Assembly (NCBI GenBank): GCA_016196415.1
Contig: JACPXS010000144.1
Location: 1 to 15,636 of the forward strand
Reading direction: 5' to 3'
Length of the DNA stretch: 15,636 nucleotides
Source of the DNA: Candidatus Omnitrophota bacterium
Lineage (GTDB): Bacteria; Omnitrophota; Koll11; Aquiviventales; Aquiviventaceae
This document shows, one piece after another, positions 6,367 to 14,296 of the stretch. Position numbers and translations under genes: made by a program. Under the pieces are notes generated by a model that saw only the letters and a program-made list of their open reading frames with translations, was not told where the DNA came from and searched no databases. The first letter of the stretch is position 1; every line of letters starts with the position of its first letter.

Positions 6367-6867
6367 ATGACCGCGATTCGTCGTTTTGTGGTCCATGAGC
6401 ACCACGCCTCGCGTCTGCACTACGATTTCCGCTTGGAACTCGACGGCGCGCTCAAATCGTGGGCGGTTCCCAAAGGACCGTCCATGAATCCCGCAGACAA
6501 GCGCCTTGCCGTGATGGTGGAGGACCACCCGATCGAGTATGGCGCGTTTGAAGGGATCATCCCTGAAGGACATTACGGGGCCGGGCCGGTGGTCATCTGG
6601 GATCGCGGCACCTGGACGCCGCTTGAGGGCGTCGAGCTTGCGCAAGGGCTCAAGGCCGGATCCTTGAAGTTCGTGCTCCGTGGCGAGCGATTGCGCGGCG
6701 CCTTTGCGCTGGTGAAGTTGAAAGGATCGCGAGCCACCGGGAAGGAATGGCTCCTCATGAAACGCGCCGATCAGGACGCGGATCCGCGCTTCACGATGGC
6801 GTCGGCGCTCACGCCGGCGAAGCGGCGAGCGCTCGTGGAGATGATCCCCCCGTGCGATGCCGCCTAA
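6367..6867 (+). CDS. stand-alone DNA ligase D-type 3'-phosphoesterase domain protein
   Basis: A 166-residue protein that is essentially only the PE domain of bacterial ligase D, a Mn-dependent end-healing nuclease that trims 3' phosphates and ribonucleotides during break repair. The core R-L-H-Y-D-F-R-L-E-L-D-G and S-W-A-V-P-K-G-P are nearly invariant for the family. The residues known to be essential in Pseudomonas LigD map with a constant offset: His12, His18, Asp20, Arg22, Arg46, His54 and Tyr58 here. The G-A-G-x-V-x-I-W-D-R-G-T-W block follows. The start is uncertain: the frame opens at TTG 6268, which overlaps the rhodanese stop and has AGGAGG 12 bases upstream, and would add 33 non-conserved residues. 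The ATG at 6367 starts right before the domain but lacks a Shine-Dalgarno site. No ligase or polymerase domain and no ku gene are in the window. Confidence 0.88.
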   Translation: MTAIRRFVVHEHHASRLHYDFRLELDGALKSWAVPKGPSMNPADKRLAVMVEDHPIEYGAFEGIIPEGHYGAGPVVIWDRGTWTPLEGVELAQGLKAGSLKFVLRGERLRGAFALVKLKGSRATGKEWLLMKRADQDADPRFTMASALTPAKRRALVEMIPPCDAA

Positions 6868-6975
6868 GCCAAGCCGTTGTTCTTCCCCACCGGGGTCTAC
6901 TGTTCAAAACCGGAATCCTGTGATGTGCCACGCGCCCGGAACAGGAATCTAGCAGCGCACCGAGACGCGGACCAG

Positions 6976-8109
6976 ATGGGGAGCGCTCGCACGGACGTCA
7001 TTGTGCTCGGTGGAGGAATCATCGGCTGCGCCTTGGCTGAGGAGCTGGGACGTCATGGCCAGCGGGTGCTCGTCATCGAGCGCGGGCGCATCGGCGCTGA
7101 AGCGTCCAGCGCGGCAGCGGGCATTCTGTCCGCGCAGATGGATCTGCCGGAGCCCGGCCCGTTCTTTGAGCTCTGCCAGGCTTCCCGCCGCATGTACCCT
7201 CGGTGGATTGAGCACCTGGAACGTCGATCCGGGATGTCCGTAGAGTACCACGTCGATGGCATCCTCTATCTGGCGATGACCGGTCGGGAAGAACGCTTGA
7301 TGGAGGCCCGGCGGCGCTGGCAGGCCAAACGAGGCCTGCGGGTTGAGCGATGGTCAGCCAACGAGACGCGCCGGCACGAACCGGCCGTTGACGGACGACC
7401 CAAGCGCGGCTTCTTCTTTCCAACCGAAGCGCAGGTCGACAACGTGGCCTTGATGGGCGCGCTGGCTGCGGCCTGCCGCAAGGCGGATGTCACGCTGCTT
7501 GAGCAGACGGCCGCGCGCCGCGTGCTCGTTCGTGAGCGTGCCGTGCGCGGGGTGGAGACGGACCGCGGGATGTTTGAGGCACGTGCCGTCGTCAACTGTC
7601 TGGGGAGTTGGGCGGCGATGGACGGGGCGTTTCCTGTCGAGATTCCGATCGAGCCCGCGCGCGGACAGATGTTAGTGTTCCGCGGTCCGCGGCGGCTCCT
7701 GCGCCATACGGTGATGTCGGAGCGGGCCTATATGGTGCAACGACGGGATGGACGGCTGCTCGTCGGATCAACGATCGAGCGCGCAGGCTTTGAGAAGACG
7801 CTCACCTTTGATGGCATCCACGCGATGCTCTCAGGGCTGCGCCAGATGAGCAGCGCGCTCAGCCCGTATCCATTCCTCGAAGCCTGGGCCGGGTTTCGTC
7901 CCTACACGAAAGACGCCTTGCCGATTCTAGGGACGACCGCTGTGGAGGAACTCTACCTGGCCACCGGCCACTTCCGCCACGGGATTCTCCTTGCGCCCAT
8001 CACCGCGACGATCCTGGCCGAGCTGATCCTTCGAAGCCGTACGTCCTTCGACCTGGCCCCGTTTTCGCTGAGCCGATTTCAACAGCCCTCATCAGCGGCC
8101 GGCCGATAA
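6976..8109 (+). CDS. thiO: glycine oxidase ThiO-type FAD-dependent amine oxidase
   Basis: A 377-residue DAO-family flavoprotein. The FAD-binding motif G12-G-G-I-I-G17 with V-L-V-I-E-R-G at the next strand, then E-A-S-S-A-A-A-G-I-L, is the standard ThiO/DadA N-terminus. The segment A-G-F-R-P-Y-T-K-D-A-L-P-I-L-G contains the Arg that binds the substrate carboxylate, and T-G-H-F-R-H-G-I-L-L-A-P-I-T is the C-terminal FAD clamp. ThiO makes dehydroglycine from glycine for the thiazole half of thiamine. No other thi gene and no TPP-riboswitch-like leader is visible, so another small amine or amino acid as substrate remains possible. The upstream TTG at 6877 would add 33 residues without homology; the ATG at 6976 is the conserved start. 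It sits alone between the PE gene and the suf operator region. Confidence 0.82.
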   Translation: MGSARTDVIVLGGGIIGCALAEELGRHGQRVLVIERGRIGAEASSAAAGILSAQMDLPEPGPFFELCQASRRMYPRWIEHLERRSGMSVEYHVDGILYLAMTGREERLMEARRRWQAKRGLRVERWSANETRRHEPAVDGRPKRGFFFPTEAQVDNVALMGALAAACRKADVTLLEQTAARRVLVRERAVRGVETDRGMFEARAVVNCLGSWAAMDGAFPVEIPIEPARGQMLVFRGPRRLLRHTVMSERAYMVQRRDGRLLVGSTIERAGFEKTLTFDGIHAMLSGLRQMSSALSPYPFLEAWAGFRPYTKDALPILGTTAVEELYLATGHFRHGILLAPITATILAELILRSRTSFDLAPFSLSRFQQPSSAAGR

Positions 8110-8153
8110 ATCATTCCACGGCACGGCTCTCCCCTACGAAGTAAGAAGTCCTT

Positions 8154-8181
8154 ATACTTGACAAAAAAGTCATATTATAGT
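8154..8181 (+). promoter_or_regulatory. IscR/Rrf2-type operator-like dyad and promoter region of the suf operon
   Basis: The sequence ATACTTGAC-AAAAAA-GTCATATTAT (8154-8178) contains the perfect dyad TGAC-N6-GTCA. It closely resembles the E. coli IscR type 1 site in its ATA edge, C-T-T-GAC half site, A/T-rich centre, GTC half site and AT-rich end, except that the centre is one base shorter. TTGACA (8158-8163) can serve as a -35, and TATAGT (8176-8181) is a near-perfect -10, but they are only 12 bases apart. A -10 at 17 bases would be the poor TACCCT. The region is markedly AT-rich compared with its surroundings. It lies 16-43 bases before the Rrf2 gene start, so autoregulation of the operon is the simple reading. 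Confidence 0.6.
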
Positions 8182-8196
8182 ACCCTTATCGATGCC

Positions 8197-8655
8197 ATGA
8201 AGATCACAGCGCAAGAGGAGTATGGGTTGCGATGCCTGGTGCAGTTGGCCAGGGCTCCGCAAGGCCAGCTGATGACGGTGAGGGGGATCGCGATGAAGGA
8301 AGGGCTTTCCACCGCCTACGTGGAGAAGCTGCTCCGGCTGTTGTCTCGCGCGGGGCTTGTGCACAGCGTCCGAGGAGTCAAGGGCGGCTACGTGCTGAAC
8401 CGGGCCGCGTCGGCGGTGACGCTGGGCGAGGTCGTTCGAGCGCTTGGGATCGTGCAGACGACCGACCACATCTGCCACTCCTTTACCGGCAACCAGGAAT
8501 CGTGCGTGCACTTTAGCAATTGCGGCATTCGCTCCATCTGGGCCGGGCTCACCACCTACATTCAGAACTTCTTGGACCATACGATGCTGGCGAGCCTCTT
8601 GGAAAACGAGTACGACGTCTCTGCACAGCTCGCCAAACGGTTGAGCGTCGTCTAA
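8197..8655 (+). CDS. Rrf2 family Fe-S-type transcriptional regulator of the suf operon
   Basis: A 152-residue Rrf2/IscR-like regulator. The winged helix-turn-helix spans about residues 1-70, with Y-G-L-R-C-L-V-Q-L-A at the start, the recognition region S-T-A-Y-V-E-K-L-L and the wing V-R-G-V-K-G-G-Y. Three cysteines in the C-terminal half, C93, C103 and C109 (C-X9-C-X5-C), could hold a cluster; E. coli IscR uses C92, C98 and C104 (C-X5-C-X5-C). The ATG at 8197 matches the family N-terminus M-K-I-T. The upstream TTG at 8158 would lie inside the operator. The ATG lacks a Shine-Dalgarno site and has a very short predicted leader. It is the first gene of the suf operon, with 27 bases to sufC, which supports cluster-sensing control of biogenesis. 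Confidence 0.9.
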   Translation: MKITAQEEYGLRCLVQLARAPQGQLMTVRGIAMKEGLSTAYVEKLLRLLSRAGLVHSVRGVKGGYVLNRAASAVTLGEVVRALGIVQTTDHICHSFTGNQESCVHFSNCGIRSIWAGLTTYIQNFLDHTMLASLLENEYDVSAQLAKRLSVV

Positions 8656-8682
8656 CCGACCGGCTCTCGTCAAGGGGAAAAG

Positions 8683-9456
8683 ATGACTGAAGAGTCAAAC
8701 TTCCCACTGCTGGCTATCCACGACCTGCATGTGGCGGTTGAGGGAAAAGAGATCCTTAAAGGCTTGACGCTGACCATCAAATTGGGAGAGGTGCACGCGC
8801 TCATGGGCCCCAACGGGTCGGGGAAAAGCACCCTGTCCTCCTGTTTGATGGGCCACCCAAAATACCTCGTGACGCAGGGCGAGATCTGGTATCAAGGGCA
8901 AGAGATCCGCGCGCTACCCCCGAACGAGCGGGCGGCCCACGGCATTTTCCTGGCCTTCCAATACCCGACGGCGATTCCCGGCGTCACGATCACGAATTTC
9001 TTGCGAGCTGCCTTGCGGGGGGTGCGCGGGCGCGACGTGCCGATTCGAGAGTTTCGACAGGCGGTCAAGAGCCAGCTCAAGGCGCTGGGCATCCCTGAGG
9101 CCTTTATGAACCGGTACATCAATGATGGATTTTCCGGCGGCGAAAAGAAACGGCTGGAAATTCTCCAAATGGCCGTGTTGGAACCGACCTTGGCGATCCT
9201 TGATGAGACGGACTCCGGGCTCGATATCGATGCGCTCAAGACGGTGGCGGCCGGGATCAACACCCAGCGGAGTCCGGCGCGAGGCATGCTCTTGATCACG
9301 CACTACCAGCGCCTGCTGAACTACATCACCCCGGACTACGTCCACGTGATGGTCGATGGCCGGGTGGTGCGCTCCGGGGGCGCAGCGCTGGCGCATGAGC
9401 TCGAAGCCAAGGGGTATGAAGGATTCCGTGCGGTGTCGGAGACGGTGTCGGCGTAA
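8683..9456 (+). CDS. sufC: SUF Fe-S cluster assembly ATPase SufC
   Basis: A 257-residue ABC-type ATPase that works as a soluble subunit of the SufBC2D scaffold and not as a transporter. Walker A is G42-P-N-G-S-G-K-S-T50, the ABC signature is F-S151-G-G-E-K-K-R in the SufC-specific form, Walker B is L-A-I-L-D174-E175-T-D-S-G-L-D, and the switch His is in I-T-H-Y-Q-R. The [12 protein letters not shown] stretch is diagnostic for SufC over other ABC proteins. The ATG at 8683 has an AAGGGG-type site. The order sufC-sufB-sufD differs from the E. coli order sufABCDSE. Confidence 0.96.
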   Translation: MTEESNFPLLAIHDLHVAVEGKEILKGLTLTIKLGEVHALMGPNGSGKSTLSSCLMGHPKYLVTQGEIWYQGQEIRALPPNERAAHGIFLAFQYPTAIPGVTITNFLRAALRGVRGRDVPIREFRQAVKSQLKALGIPEAFMNRYINDGFSGGEKKRLEILQMAVLEPTLAILDETDSGLDIDALKTVAAGINTQRSPARGMLLITHYQRLLNYITPDYVHVMVDGRVVRSGGAALAHELEAKGYEGFRAVSETVSA

Positions 9457-9471
9457 GCCGAGGAGGGCGGT

Positions 9472-10890
9472 ATGGCTGGGACGAAGCCTCAGGTGCACAT
9501 CAACGAAGACTACGAGAAGCTCTACGGCTTCCACATGCCGGAACACTATGTGTTCAAAGCCAAACCCGGCCTCAACGAGGATGGGGTGAAGGAGATCTCG
9601 TGGATGAAAAGCGAGCCGGCCTGGATGTTGGAGAAGCGCCTGCGCGCCTACCGCTGCTTCACCGTCAAACCCATGCCCACCTGGGCGAACACGGCGCTGC
9701 TCAACAGCATCCAGTTCGACGCCATCTACTACTACTTGAAGCCCACGGAGAAGAAGGGGGATTCGTGGGAGGATGTGCCGGCCGACATCAAGGAGACGTT
9801 CGATCGGCTCGGGATTCCGGAGGCGGAGCGGAAGTTCCTGGCGGGGGTGAGCGCGCAATATGAATCCGAAACTGTGTACCACTCCATGCGGGAAGACCTC
9901 CAGAAGCAAGGCGTCATCTTCCTGGATATGGACACCGGCCTCAAGGAGCAGCCGGAGCTCATCCAGCGCTACTTCGGAACAGTGATTCCATCGGCGGACA
10001 ACAAGTTTGCTGCGCTCAACACCGCCGTCTGGAGCGGCGGCAGCTTCATTTATGTCCCGAAGGGCGTCAAGGTTGCCATGCCGCTGCAGGCGTATTTCCG
10101 CATCAACGCGAAGAACATGGGCCAGTTCGAGCGCACCCTGATCATCGCGGATGAGGGCGCTGAAGTGACGTATATCGAGGGCTGCACCGCGCCAAGCTAT
10201 TCGTCCGACTCGCTCCACTCCGCGGTCGTGGAGCTGATTGCGCTGCCGCACGCGAAGATCCGCTACGTGACGATCCAGAACTGGTCGAAGAACGTCTACA
10301 ACCTGGTGACGAAGCGGGCGATTGCACATGAGGCAGCGACCGTAGAATGGCTTGATGGCAATTTGGGGTCCAAGCTGACGATGAAGTACCCCGGGGTCTA
10401 CCTCATGGGCCGTGGCGCTCGAGGCGAAGTGCTCTCGGTGGCGTTCGCCAGCGACGGCCAGCACCAGGATGCCGGCGCGAAGATGGTCCACGCCGCGCCC
10501 GACACGTCCTCGGTCATCACCTCGAAGTCGATCTCCAAGGGCACGGGCCGCACGAGCTATCGCGGTCTTGTCAAAGTCTACCCGGGCGCAGTGAACGCGA
10601 AGTCCACGGTCCGGTGCGATGCCCTCCTGCTCAATGAGGCGTCTCGCTCGGATACTTACCCGACGATGGAGATCGACGAGAAGCGCGTGCAGATCGGCCA
10701 CGAGGCGACCGTCTCCAAGATCGGCGATGAGCAGCTGTTCTATGCGATGAGCCGAGGCCTGAGCGAGGCCGAGGCGATGATGATGATCGTGAACGGCTTC
10801 ATCGAGCCGTTCGTCAAGGCGTTGCCGCTGGAGTACTCGGTGGAGCTCAACCGTCTGGTGCAGTTGGAAATGGAAGGGGCAGTTGGGTAA
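9472..10890 (+). CDS. sufB: SUF Fe-S cluster scaffold subunit SufB
   Basis: A 472-residue SufB, the scaffold subunit on which the cluster is built with SufD and SufC. Typical segments are Y-G-F near the N-terminus, [18 protein letters not shown] and the beta-helix core. The persulfide or cluster-related Cys382 in V-R-C-D-A-L-L-L and Glu411 in G-H-E-A-T-V-S-K-I are present at the same 29-residue spacing as E. coli C405 and E434. The C-terminal [21 protein letters not shown] is conserved. The ATG at 9472 is preceded by AGGAGGGCGGT, the best ribosome site in the operon, only 15 bases after the sufC stop. Confidence 0.97.
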   Translation: MAGTKPQVHINEDYEKLYGFHMPEHYVFKAKPGLNEDGVKEISWMKSEPAWMLEKRLRAYRCFTVKPMPTWANTALLNSIQFDAIYYYLKPTEKKGDSWEDVPADIKETFDRLGIPEAERKFLAGVSAQYESETVYHSMREDLQKQGVIFLDMDTGLKEQPELIQRYFGTVIPSADNKFAALNTAVWSGGSFIYVPKGVKVAMPLQAYFRINAKNMGQFERTLIIADEGAEVTYIEGCTAPSYSSDSLHSAVVELIALPHAKIRYVTIQNWSKNVYNLVTKRAIAHEAATVEWLDGNLGSKLTMKYPGVYLMGRGARGEVLSVAFASDGQHQDAGAKMVHAAPDTSSVITSKSISKGTGRTSYRGLVKVYPGAVNAKSTVRCDALLLNEASRSDTYPTMEIDEKRVQIGHEATVSKIGDEQLFYAMSRGLSEAEAMMMIVNGFIEPFVKALPLEYSVELNRLVQLEMEGAVG

Positions 10891-10926
10891 TCTGCACCAA
10901 CCCCAAGGCGAGGGCGTGTTTCACAG

Positions 10927-12234
10927 ATGCCGGAACCGCTGGGTCCCACAACGATTGACCAACTCGCGCGGCACTTCCAGGAGCCTGCGTGGCTGACCCA
11001 GCTGCGCCGGAACGCCCTGGCGCAACATCTGGAACTGCCCTGGCCGCAGGCGAGCGACGACGTGTGGCGCCGCACCGATGTGTCGCTGCTGGATCCCATG
11101 CGCCACTGCGCGGCGTCGACGCCGGCGCTCCTTCAAACCCTCCCGCTCTCCGACGCCCAGGTGAACGATCTCACCCGCCCGCTTGGCGGGGAGCAGCTCC
11201 TCGTGCGCGCCGGCGGCGCGTGGCTGACCGATGAACGACCCCAGGGCCTGACGGTCGACGACATCACCCCGGTGGCGCACACGCGCCCCGATGTGATTCG
11301 GAACATCCTCGAAGCCGATGGCCTGACGCAGGCGGAGCAGAAGCTCTCCACGCTGAACACCGCCTTCCACCATGAGGATCTGTGCATTCAGGTGCCGGCG
11401 CACCGTTCCATCTCCCGCCCGGTGCGCCTCATCCACCTGCTCTCGGCCTCGGCGAAACGCGCGCTCTTCCCGCTGACGATCATCACGGTAGGCGCGGGCA
11501 GCTCCGTGGTGCTCATCGATGAATATGTGAGCGTGGACGCCGTAGGAGCCACAGCGCCCCATCTAATCAATGGGCGCATCGAGCTAGTGCTTGAGCCGGA
11601 TGCGAGCGTCCAGTATGTCCGGCTCCAGCGCTGGGGTGCAAGCGCTCGGGAGTTTCTGTTTCAGCGGGCCACGTTGGCCCGCGGGGCCACCTTGACGATG
11701 GCGAACCTGAATTTGGGCGCCTCGCTGTCCAAGGCGCACATCGTGACCCGATTCGTCGGCGAACACGCCTCAAGCCGGCTCGATGGGTTTGTGTTCGGCC
11801 ACGACACGCAGCATATCGACCAGCACACGCTTCAAGACCACGCCGCCGCGCACACCACCTCCGAGTTGCAGGTTCGGGCGGCGTTGCAGGATGCCAGCCG
11901 GATGGTCTACACGGGGTTGATCCGGATCGCCAAACACGCCAAGCAGACCAATGCGTACCAGGCCAACCACAACCTGTTGTTGAGCAACACGGCGAAGGCG
12001 GAAAGCATTCCCATGCTGGAGATCTTGGCGGACGACGTGCAATGCAAGCACGGCGCATCCGTCGGGCCCATCGATGAGGAGCAGGCGTTCTACCTCATGT
12101 CGCGCGGCGTGCCGCGCCGGAGAGCCGAGCGGCTTATCGTCATGGGATTCGTGGAGCCGGTGATCCGGCAGATCCCGTTTGAGCCGTTGCAGGAGCGGTT
12201 ACGTGAGGAGATCGAAGGCGGGTTGCATCCCTAG
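10927..12234 (+). CDS. sufD: SUF Fe-S cluster scaffold subunit SufD
   Basis: A 435-residue SufD, a paralogue of SufB that completes the SufBC2D complex and helps iron entry. The N-terminal helical part, with a conserved W-R-R-T-D-V-S-L-L motif (about residues 47-55), is followed by the beta-helix domain. His375 in C-K-H-G-A-S-V-G corresponds to E. coli SufD His360 at the SufB-SufD interface. The end has M-S-R-G-V-P-R-R-R-A-E-R-L-I-V-M-G-F-V-E-P. It lacks the SufB E-G-C-T motif, which settles the paralogue. It starts 36 bases after sufB with only a weak ribosome site. Translational dependence on sufB is possible. Confidence 0.95.
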   Translation: MPEPLGPTTIDQLARHFQEPAWLTQLRRNALAQHLELPWPQASDDVWRRTDVSLLDPMRHCAASTPALLQTLPLSDAQVNDLTRPLGGEQLLVRAGGAWLTDERPQGLTVDDITPVAHTRPDVIRNILEADGLTQAEQKLSTLNTAFHHEDLCIQVPAHRSISRPVRLIHLLSASAKRALFPLTIITVGAGSSVVLIDEYVSVDAVGATAPHLINGRIELVLEPDASVQYVRLQRWGASAREFLFQRATLARGATLTMANLNLGASLSKAHIVTRFVGEHASSRLDGFVFGHDTQHIDQHTLQDHAAAHTTSELQVRAALQDASRMVYTGLIRIAKHAKQTNAYQANHNLLLSNTAKAESIPMLEILADDVQCKHGASVGPIDEEQAFYLMSRGVPRRRAERLIVMGFVEPVIRQIPFEPLQERLREEIEGGLHP

Positions 12235-12246
12235 CGTTCAGGCTCC

Positions 12247-12570
12247 ATGGCAGATCCCTTTGTTCCCGTCGCAACGACGAACGACATTGAGGTGGGGCAG
12301 TTCAAGCCGGTCCAAGTCCAGGACAGGCATCTGTTGGTCTGCCGCACCGCGGAGGGATTTTACGTGATCGATGATACCTGCACCCACGACGACGGGCCGT
12401 TGGCGGATGGATGGCTTGAGGGCGATGCGATCGAATGCCCGCGTCATGGCGCGCGCTTCGATGTCAGGACCGGCAAGGTGTTATGCCTGCCGGCCGCCGT
12501 GCCGGTTCATTCGTATCCAGTGAAAGTCGAAGGCGGAGCCGTGAAGGTCGACGTCAGCCAATGGCATTAG
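12247..12570 (+). CDS. Rieske-type [2Fe-2S] ferredoxin in the suf operon
   Basis: A 107-residue protein that is one Rieske domain. The cluster ligands are C45-T-H47 and C64-P-R-H67, followed by G-A-R-F, in the usual C-x-H...C-x2-H arrangement. Length and motifs match the small ferredoxin components of non-haem iron oxygenases and the nitrite reductase NirD class. No oxygenase is encoded nearby. Its place between sufD and sufS, 12 bases after sufD and overlapping sufS by 10 bases, argues for a role in cluster assembly, for example as electron donor or regulatory cluster carrier. That role is inference. The ATG at 12247 starts the conserved domain; there is only a weak ribosome site. Confidence 0.92.
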   Translation: MADPFVPVATTNDIEVGQFKPVQVQDRHLLVCRTAEGFYVIDDTCTHDDGPLADGWLEGDAIECPRHGARFDVRTGKVLCLPAAVPVHSYPVKVEGGAVKVDVSQWH

Positions 12571-13811
12571 ACGTTCAGCGCATCCGACAAGATTTCCCCA
12601 TCCTCAGCCGCACGGTGCATGGCAAGCCGCTCGTCTATCTGGACAACGCCGCGACGACCCAAAAGCCCCGCCAGGTGATCGAGGCGCTGACGCACTACTA
12701 CAGCCACTCCAACGCCAATATCCATCGCGGCATCCACACGCTGGCTGAGGAGTCGACCGAGGCGTACGAGGCCGTGCGGGAGCAAACCGCGCACGCGCTT
12801 CACGCCTCCTCGGCGCGCAGCATCGTGTTTACGCGAAACGCCACCGAGGCCATCAATCTGTTTGCCCACGCGTGGGGCCGCGCCCATCTCAAGGCCGGCG
12901 ATCAGATTCTGCTCTCCGAGATGGAGCACCACTCCAACCTCGTGCCCTGGCAGTTGCTCGCGAGCGCGACGGGAGCCCGGCTGGCCTTTGTGCCGATCAC
13001 GGATGACGGCCGGCTTCGGCTCGACCAGCTCGACGATCTCCTGTCATCGCGCACCAAACTTGTGGCCATCACGCAGATGTACAATGTGCTGGGGACCATC
13101 AACCCGATTGACCAGATCGTCGAGCGCGCCCATCGCCGCGGGGCCCTCGTCGTGGTGGATGGCGCGCAGAGCGCTCCCCACTTGCCGGTGGATGTGCAGC
13201 GACTCGGCTGCGATGCGTTCGCGTTCTCCGCGCACAAGATGCTTGGGCCCACGGGGGTGGGGGTCTTGTATGCCCGCGAGGAGCTGTTGGAATCGATGGA
13301 GCCGTTTTTGGGGGGCGGCGAGATGATCGCGGATGTTCAGCTCACCGCTTCGACGTGGAATGAGATCCCGTGGAAATTTGAGGCGGGCACCCCGAACATC
13401 GCCGATGTCATCGCGTTTGGAGAAGCCTTGGCGTATCTGCAGCGGGTCGGGCTTGATCGCATCCACGCGCACGAACGAGAGCTGACCGCCTACGCGATCA
13501 GCCGGTTGAGCGGCCTGGAGGGGATGACGCTCTACGGCCCGTCCCTCGTTGTGGCCGATCGCGGAGGCGTGGTCTCTTTCAATCTCGAGGGACTGCATCC
13601 GCACGACGTGGGCACGGTCCTTGACGCGGAGGGGGTCGCGATCCGGGCCGGCCACCATTGCGCCAAACCCCTGATGCGTCGCTTGGGCGTGGCCGCAACC
13701 GCCCGGGCGAGCTTCTACCTCTATAACAGTCTGGAGGAGGTGGATCAGCTTGCGGACGCCATCCGATCGGCGCAAGTGTTTTTCAACAGGCCGGCCCGCG
13801 TCGGAACATGA
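12561..13811 (+). CDS. sufS: cysteine desulfurase SufS (group II)
   Basis: A 416-residue PLP enzyme that removes sulfur from cysteine as a persulfide for cluster assembly. The N-terminal Y-L-D-N-A-A-T-T-Q-K-P block, the PLP-linked Lys226 in F-S-A-H-K-M-L-G-P-T-G and the active Cys367 in R-A-G-H-H-C-A-K-P-L are in the group II arrangement with a short Cys loop. Group II enzymes need an activator, here most likely SufU, encoded next. The start M-A-L-D-V-Q-R-I-R at 12561 is chosen because homology begins there. It lies inside the end of the Rieske gene (10-base overlap), so the earlier in-frame ATG at 12435 is rejected. The stop overlaps the sufU start (ATGA). Confidence 0.97.
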   Translation: MALDVQRIRQDFPILSRTVHGKPLVYLDNAATTQKPRQVIEALTHYYSHSNANIHRGIHTLAEESTEAYEAVREQTAHALHASSARSIVFTRNATEAINLFAHAWGRAHLKAGDQILLSEMEHHSNLVPWQLLASATGARLAFVPITDDGRLRLDQLDDLLSSRTKLVAITQMYNVLGTINPIDQIVERAHRRGALVVVDGAQSAPHLPVDVQRLGCDAFAFSAHKMLGPTGVGVLYAREELLESMEPFLGGGEMIADVQLTASTWNEIPWKFEAGTPNIADVIAFGEALAYLQRVGLDRIHAHERELTAYAISRLSGLEGMTLYGPSLVVADRGGVVSFNLEGLHPHDVGTVLDAEGVAIRAGHHCAKPLMRRLGVAATARASFYLYNSLEEVDQLADAIRSAQVFFNRPARVGT

Positions 13812-14296
13812 TTGAGCAACTGGACGAGCTCTATCGGGACGTCATCCTGGATCATTTTAAGCGCTCCCGGCATGCCGGAACGCTGGCCGGCGCCCAGATC
13901 AGCGCCAACGGCGCGAATCCGCTGTGCGGTGACGAGCTCACCTTTCATCTGATGTTGGACGACGACCGGATTACGCAGGTCCGGTTTCAGGGGAAGGGCT
14001 GCGCCATTAGCCAAGCGGCGTCGTCGATGCTGGCGGCGCAACTGGAAGGCTACACCATCGGCCAGGCCACCCAGTTGATCGAATCGTTGAAAGCGTTCAT
14101 GCGCGGCCAGGCTCCGGATCCCGCGACGGACCTGGGCGATTTGGAGGCGCTGGCCGGGGTGAGGAAATTTCCGGTGCGCATCAAGTGCGCGGCCCTGTCC
14201 TGGAATGTGGTGGAACAAGGGCTCACACAGTATCGAGGAGAAGGTAAAAGTCAAAAGGAAAAAGGCAAAACCACAAGTGAAAATTCAAAATGTTAA
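13808..14296 (+). CDS. sufU: SufU-type sulfurtransferase / Fe-S assembly protein with repeat-derived C-terminal tail
   Basis: A 162-residue SufU that accepts persulfide sulfur from SufS. The zinc/active-site residues C40 and D42 (N-P-L-C-G-D), C65 (G-K-G-C-A-I-S) and C127 (R-I-K-C-A-A-L-S-W) correspond one-to-one to B. subtilis C41, D43, C66 and C128. The 61-residue gap between the second and third Cys marks SufU as opposed to IscU. The ATG overlaps the sufS stop (ATGA), so translation is coupled and a 1:1 pair is likely. Residues 147-162 (KSQKEKGKTTSENSKC) are encoded by the left arm and loop of an AT-rich inverted repeat. They are lysine- and serine-rich and unlike the rest of the protein. 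The true family domain ends at about residue 144. Confidence 0.95.
   Translation: MIEQLDELYRDVILDHFKRSRHAGTLAGAQISANGANPLCGDELTFHLMLDDDRITQVRFQGKGCAISQAASSMLAAQLEGYTIGQATQLIESLKAFMRGQAPDPATDLGDLEALAGVRKFPVRIKCAALSWNVVEQGLTQYRGEGKSQKEKGKTTSENSKC

Noticed and set aside
6868..6975. TPP riboswitch upstream of thiO
   Set aside because: I looked for the conserved CTGAGA and related thi-box segments and found none. Only short chance hairpins such as CCCC-acc-GGGG are visible.
8158..8196. TTG start for the Rrf2 regulator
   Set aside because: It lies within the operator and promoter, and family homology starts at the ATG at 8197.
8914..10701. Very long minus-strand open frame (595 codons) opposite sufC and sufB
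   Set aside because: It is the mirror of well-conserved sufC and sufB in GC-rich DNA, which produces long antisense frames. The translation is Arg/His/Asp-rich with no recognisable domain.
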